Below are positions 6,906-8,337 of a DNA stretch of 8,337 bases, one piece after another. Source of the DNA: an uncultured Sphingorhabdus sp. (GTDB taxonomy: Bacteria; Pseudomonadota; Alphaproteobacteria; Sphingomonadales; Sphingomonadaceae). The notes beneath the pieces were generated by a model, which had not been told where the DNA came from, did not search any database, and saw only the letters and a program-made list of their open reading frames with translations. The stretch lies in the NCBI GenBank assembly GCA_937873665.1, contig CALMYW010000401.1, positions 1 through 8,337 on the forward strand, written 5' to 3'. Numbering within the stretch: position 1 is the first letter of the stretch; each line of letters begins with the position of its first letter. The position numbers and the translations under genes were made by a program.

Positions 6906-6932
6906 AGTGTAGCAAAAGAACCTTTTGAGCAA
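6906..6932 (-). promoter_or_regulatory. Promoter with embedded operator for the XRE gene
   Basis: Read on the minus strand: TTGCTC (6932-6927) and TACACT (6911-6906) with a 15-base gap, or TTTGCT with 16. The gap is filled by a perfect inverted repeat CAAAAG-AAC-CTTTTG (plus strand 6913-6927). A dyad covering the spacer between -35 and -10 is a classic site for a self-repressing Cro/C1 regulator; the binding protein is inferred. Confidence 0.5.
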
Positions 6933-6951
6933 AAATATTTTCATAAGATGA

Positions 6952-6980
6952 TTGACTCTTGCAAAATGAGCCCGCATAAT
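6952..6980 (+). promoter_or_regulatory. Sigma-70 promoter of the anticodon-CAT tRNA
   Basis: TTGACT at 6952-6957 and CATAAT at 6975-6980 are separated by exactly 17 bases, one mismatch each from consensus. Transcription would start near 6987, about 43 bases before the mature tRNA. The bases after the -10 (CCGCA) are G+C-biased, a trait of growth-rate-controlled stable-RNA promoters. It is back to back with the regulator promoter at 6906-6932. Confidence 0.7.
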
Positions 6981-7029
6981 CCGCATTCATTCGTAACTAG
7001 TCCTTGGTGACAGCATCAAAAGGAACAAA

Positions 7030-7105
7030 GGCGGGGTAGCGCAGTTGGCAGCGTGCCAGGCTCATAACCTGGAGGTCGGTGGTTCGAATCCATCTCCCGC
7101 AACCA
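7030..7105 (+). tRNA. tRNA with anticodon CAT (elongator Met type)
   Basis: A full cloverleaf can be drawn. The acceptor is 7030-7036 with 7095-7101, the D-stem is GCGC/GCGT, and the anticodon stem is CCAGG/CCTGG with loop CTCATAA (anticodon 7063-7065). The T-stem is GGTGG/CCATC with TTCGAAT, then discriminator A and encoded CCA at 7103-7105. It is not a standard initiator: the anticodon stem has A29:U41 rather than three G:C pairs. Yet position 1:72 is G:A, an unpaired end resembling the initiator hallmark. Lysidine-modified tRNA-Ile2 has the same gene-encoded anticodon and cannot be excluded by eye. It is driven by the promoter at 6952-6980. Confidence 0.93.
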
Positions 7106-7150
7106 GATACATCATGAAAACGAACCTCTTTTTATCCATCTCGACAAGTC

Positions 7151-7462
7151 GGCGTCCGGTATCCACCGGTCAACGCCCCTGTCTCGCCATGGCTAACCGC
7201 CAGACAGACACACGACTTGATGGATCAATGGGGATCGGACTGCGATTTACCGGCATTACCTCCGGCAATGGTTACCCACATCATGGTTATTCGTGGAATC
7301 CGGACGCACGGAGATTCAGGTTGGGGCAAGGCATGGCGTAAGCCATCTTCCCACGGCAGCAGCGAACGCCGAAGCCCGGATCTCCGCAAGGAATCCGGGC
7401 TTTGTGTTTTTGATTCAAGAAATCCTTCCGCGCTTGGAAGGTCCGTATCGCAGTCGATACGG
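7151..7462 (+). ncRNA. Candidate structured RNA region with several hairpins
   Basis: Between the tRNA and the next plausible gene the plus strand can form at least six hairpins. These are GGCGT-CCGGT/ACCGG-(TCA)-ACGCC at 7151-7177, GAATCCG.../CGGAGATTC at 7296-7317, ATGGC-GTAA-GCCAT at 7333-7346, the terminator at 7372-7402, CCTTCC-N6-GGAAGG at 7424-7441, and CCGTATCG-CAGT-CGATACGG at 7443-7462. Two have GNRA-type loops (GTAA, GCAA). No reading frame here has a convincing ribosome site. One or more small RNAs, or a long structured tRNA trailer, are possible; I do not recognise a known RNA family. Confidence 0.35.
7372..7411 (+). terminator. Intrinsic terminator
   Basis: AAGCCCGGAT and ATCCGGGCTT pair over 10 bp. 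TCC-GCAA-GGA continues the stem past one bulged C to a GCAA tetraloop, and the 3' side runs into TGTGTTTTT. This is the best intrinsic terminator in the window and would end the transcript coming from the tRNA promoter or from a small RNA gene between. Confidence 0.8.
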
Positions 7463-7654
7463 TTGCTCATAAACAATTCGGATGCGGTTGAACTGTTGCG
7501 CGTCGATGCCTGGTGTCCTCACACGCCGGGTATCGAGGCCGACAGCCCCCAGGTGCGCCGCTGACCTGTCGATTCCCTTCGGAGAATTGAGAACAGCGGC
7601 AATCGCGCCAGGCGTAATGGATCACGTCGCCTGTCACCGGATAAACCCAGATGG

Positions 7655-7677
7655 AAAGGAGGCTCCCCATGACGTAA
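7655..7677 (+). promoter_or_regulatory. Minigene ATG-ACG-TAA behind a perfect Shine-Dalgarno
   Basis: AAAGGAGG (7655-7662), a 6-base gap, then ATG ACG TAA at 7669-7677. The frame encodes only Met-Thr. An in-frame ATG at 7651 would give an eight-residue peptide but has no ribosome site. The stop is 22 bases before the start of the 105-codon gene, so it could act as a leader that couples or limits translation of that gene. Dipeptide minigenes such as those at lambda bar sites are known to trap peptidyl-tRNA; that role here is speculation. Confidence 0.4.
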
Positions 7678-7699
7678 CGACACAACACAGGAGAACGTC

Positions 7700-8017
7700 A
7701 TGTCTCGAACTTATCGGCGGCGTCATGCCCGCTACAACTTGACCTGGGTGCTGCGAACTTACACCTGGATCAATGGCCATCAACAACGATTCGTCCTCGA
7801 CCCAAACAGCCGTGAAGGGAGAAAGGCGCTCGCGCACTACTTTTCAGATGCTGGATTTGGCGATTACGCCCATGCCACGGCTCCACACTGGTATCGACGC
7901 TATCTGAATCATCGAGCCGATCGGCGTGAAGAAATGGAACTACATCGCTGGCGCAGCAACCCAGACCGGGACGTTGTCCTGCCCCGTCGCGCTAAGGATG
8001 CAGGCTGGTACTGGTGA
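7700..8017 (+). CDS. Small hypothetical protein, 105 residues
   Basis: ATG 7700 with CAGGAG six bases upstream gives a clear start. The protein is basic and aromatic: MSRTYRRRHARYNLTWVLR at the N-terminus, a YTWINGHQQRFVLDPNSREGRKALAHYFSD middle with the pattern LDP.S.EGR.AL..Y.SD, then APHWYRRYLNHR and a WYW C-terminus. I associate this general pattern with small uncharacterised proteins of phages and mobile elements but cannot name a family. No membrane segment or signal peptide is seen. It is followed after 30 bases by the gene at 8048 and probably shares its transcript, which then runs into tRNA-Pro. Confidence 0.75.
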   Translation: MSRTYRRRHARYNLTWVLRTYTWINGHQQRFVLDPNSREGRKALAHYFSDAGFGDYAHATAPHWYRRYLNHRADRREEMELHRWRSNPDRDVVLPRRAKDAGWYW

Positions 8018-8047
8018 TCGAATCAAGAACAGAAAGGAGATGGAATC

Positions 8048-8323
8048 ATGAAACCCGAGATCAAGCCACGAAACCCGTTCGTGGTCAGTATGAAGTTCCG
8101 GAAAGCCGGGTCCCACGGCAAATCGGAGAAATCAAAGCGTCGGCAGGAGAACGTTGCACTCTTCCGTGCCGTCAAGCAGTGGCCGGAGTCTTGGCATAAG
8201 CGTTCAATCGTCGTGAGCGCTTCTGCCAATGCTTCGGCTCAATCAGGGTGTGGCGCAGTGGGTAGCGCGCCTCGCTTGGGACGAGGAGGTCGCTGGTTCG
8301 AGCCCAGCCACCCTGACCAATGA
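8048..8323 (+). CDS. Small basic protein; frame runs through tRNA-Pro
   Basis: ATG 8048 has AAAGGAGA eight bases upstream, a strong start. The first ~40 residues look like a real protein: MKPEIKPRNPFVVSMKFRK, then AGSHGKSEKSKRRQENVAL, very rich in Lys/Arg, suggesting an RNA- or ribosome-binding peptide. There is no stop codon before the tRNA: 65 codons precede it, and the frame stays open through the whole tRNA to a TGA at 8321-8323, directly after its CCA. The last ~25 residues (GCGAVGSAPRLGRGGRWFEP...) are therefore translated tRNA sequence and unlikely to be selected as protein. If the message and tRNA share a transcript, processing of the tRNA 5' end would leave a nonstop mRNA. A similarity of logic to the ribosome-rescue factor ArfA, made from truncated messages, is inference only. 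Confidence 0.65.
   Translation: MKPEIKPRNPFVVSMKFRKAGSHGKSEKSKRRQENVALFRAVKQWPESWHKRSIVVSASANASAQSGCGAVGSAPRLGRGGRWFEPSHPDQ
8244..8319 (+). tRNA. tRNA-Pro (anticodon TGG)
   Basis: All stems pair. The acceptor CAGGGTG/CACCCTG is perfect and begins with C1:G72, as expected for bacterial tRNA-Pro. The D-stem is GCGC/GCGC, and the anticodon stem CCTCG/CGAGG has loop CTTGGGA (anticodon 8277-8279). The variable loop is AGGTC, the T-stem is GCTGG/CCAGC with TTCGAGC, then discriminator A and encoded CCA at 8317-8319. It lies entirely inside the reading frame of the small gene at 8048, with no separate promoter obvious, so co-transcription with the small genes is likely. Confidence 0.95.
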
Positions 8324-8337
8324 TCATCGGGCGTCTT

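Noticed and set aside
7030..7105. Initiator tRNA-fMet
   Set aside because: Despite the 1:72 mismatch, the anticodon stem has A29:U41 instead of three G:C pairs and the D-stem has C11:G24, so the body is elongator type.
7045..7341. Plus-strand frame of 98 codons starting inside the tRNA
   Set aside because: Begins within the tRNA sequence, has no ribosome site, and its start is translated tRNA.
7217..7564. Plus-strand frame of 115 codons across the terminator
   Set aside because: It runs through a strong intrinsic terminator and two perfect hairpins and has no ribosome site.

Overview
The window looks like an accessory region (integrative/conjugative element or genomic island) of a mid-to-high-GC proteobacterium, most plausibly beta- or gammaproteobacterial. 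This rests on family recognition and overall base composition only; no housekeeping gene is present to fix the host, and no integrase, relaxase or attachment-site pair is visible to prove a mobile element.

Left part (1-1859): a complete 214-residue zinc-ribbon-like protein beginning MGGFGSGR (plus strand), then a minus-strand gene for an unrecognised protein of about 166 residues. A 480-base leader or spacer follows, holding a terminator-like hairpin and a very strong Shine-Dalgarno site that serves only a four-codon frame.

Central part (1860-6363): the most interesting block. A 537-residue protein with a PcfJ-like C-terminal domain (minus) is transcribed away from a two-gene unit (plus): a small MerR-type regulator overlapping by 8 bases a 740-residue VIT + VWA protein with an intact MIDAS metal site. 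The 246-base divergent spacer carries three copies of a 17-bp palindrome, AGCTCAC-N3-GTGAGCT. The arrangement suggests one regulated module of PcfJ-like protein, regulator and VIT-VWA protein. Its function is unknown to me.

Right part (6364-8337): a minus-strand Cro/C1-type regulator of 98 residues has a likely promoter with an inverted repeat between -35 and -10. Divergent from it, a near-consensus sigma-70 promoter faces a tRNA with anticodon CAT (elongator-Met type, but with a G1:A72 mismatch). About 600 bases without a convincing protein gene follow, rich in hairpins and including a good intrinsic terminator. Then come a minimal ATG-ACG-TAA frame behind a perfect Shine-Dalgarno site, two small genes in tandem (105 and nominally 91 codons), and tRNA-Pro(TGG). 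The second small gene has no stop codon before the tRNA and is open right through it, so tRNA maturation would cut its message into a nonstop mRNA.

All functional links between genes are inferred from layout; no searches were run.
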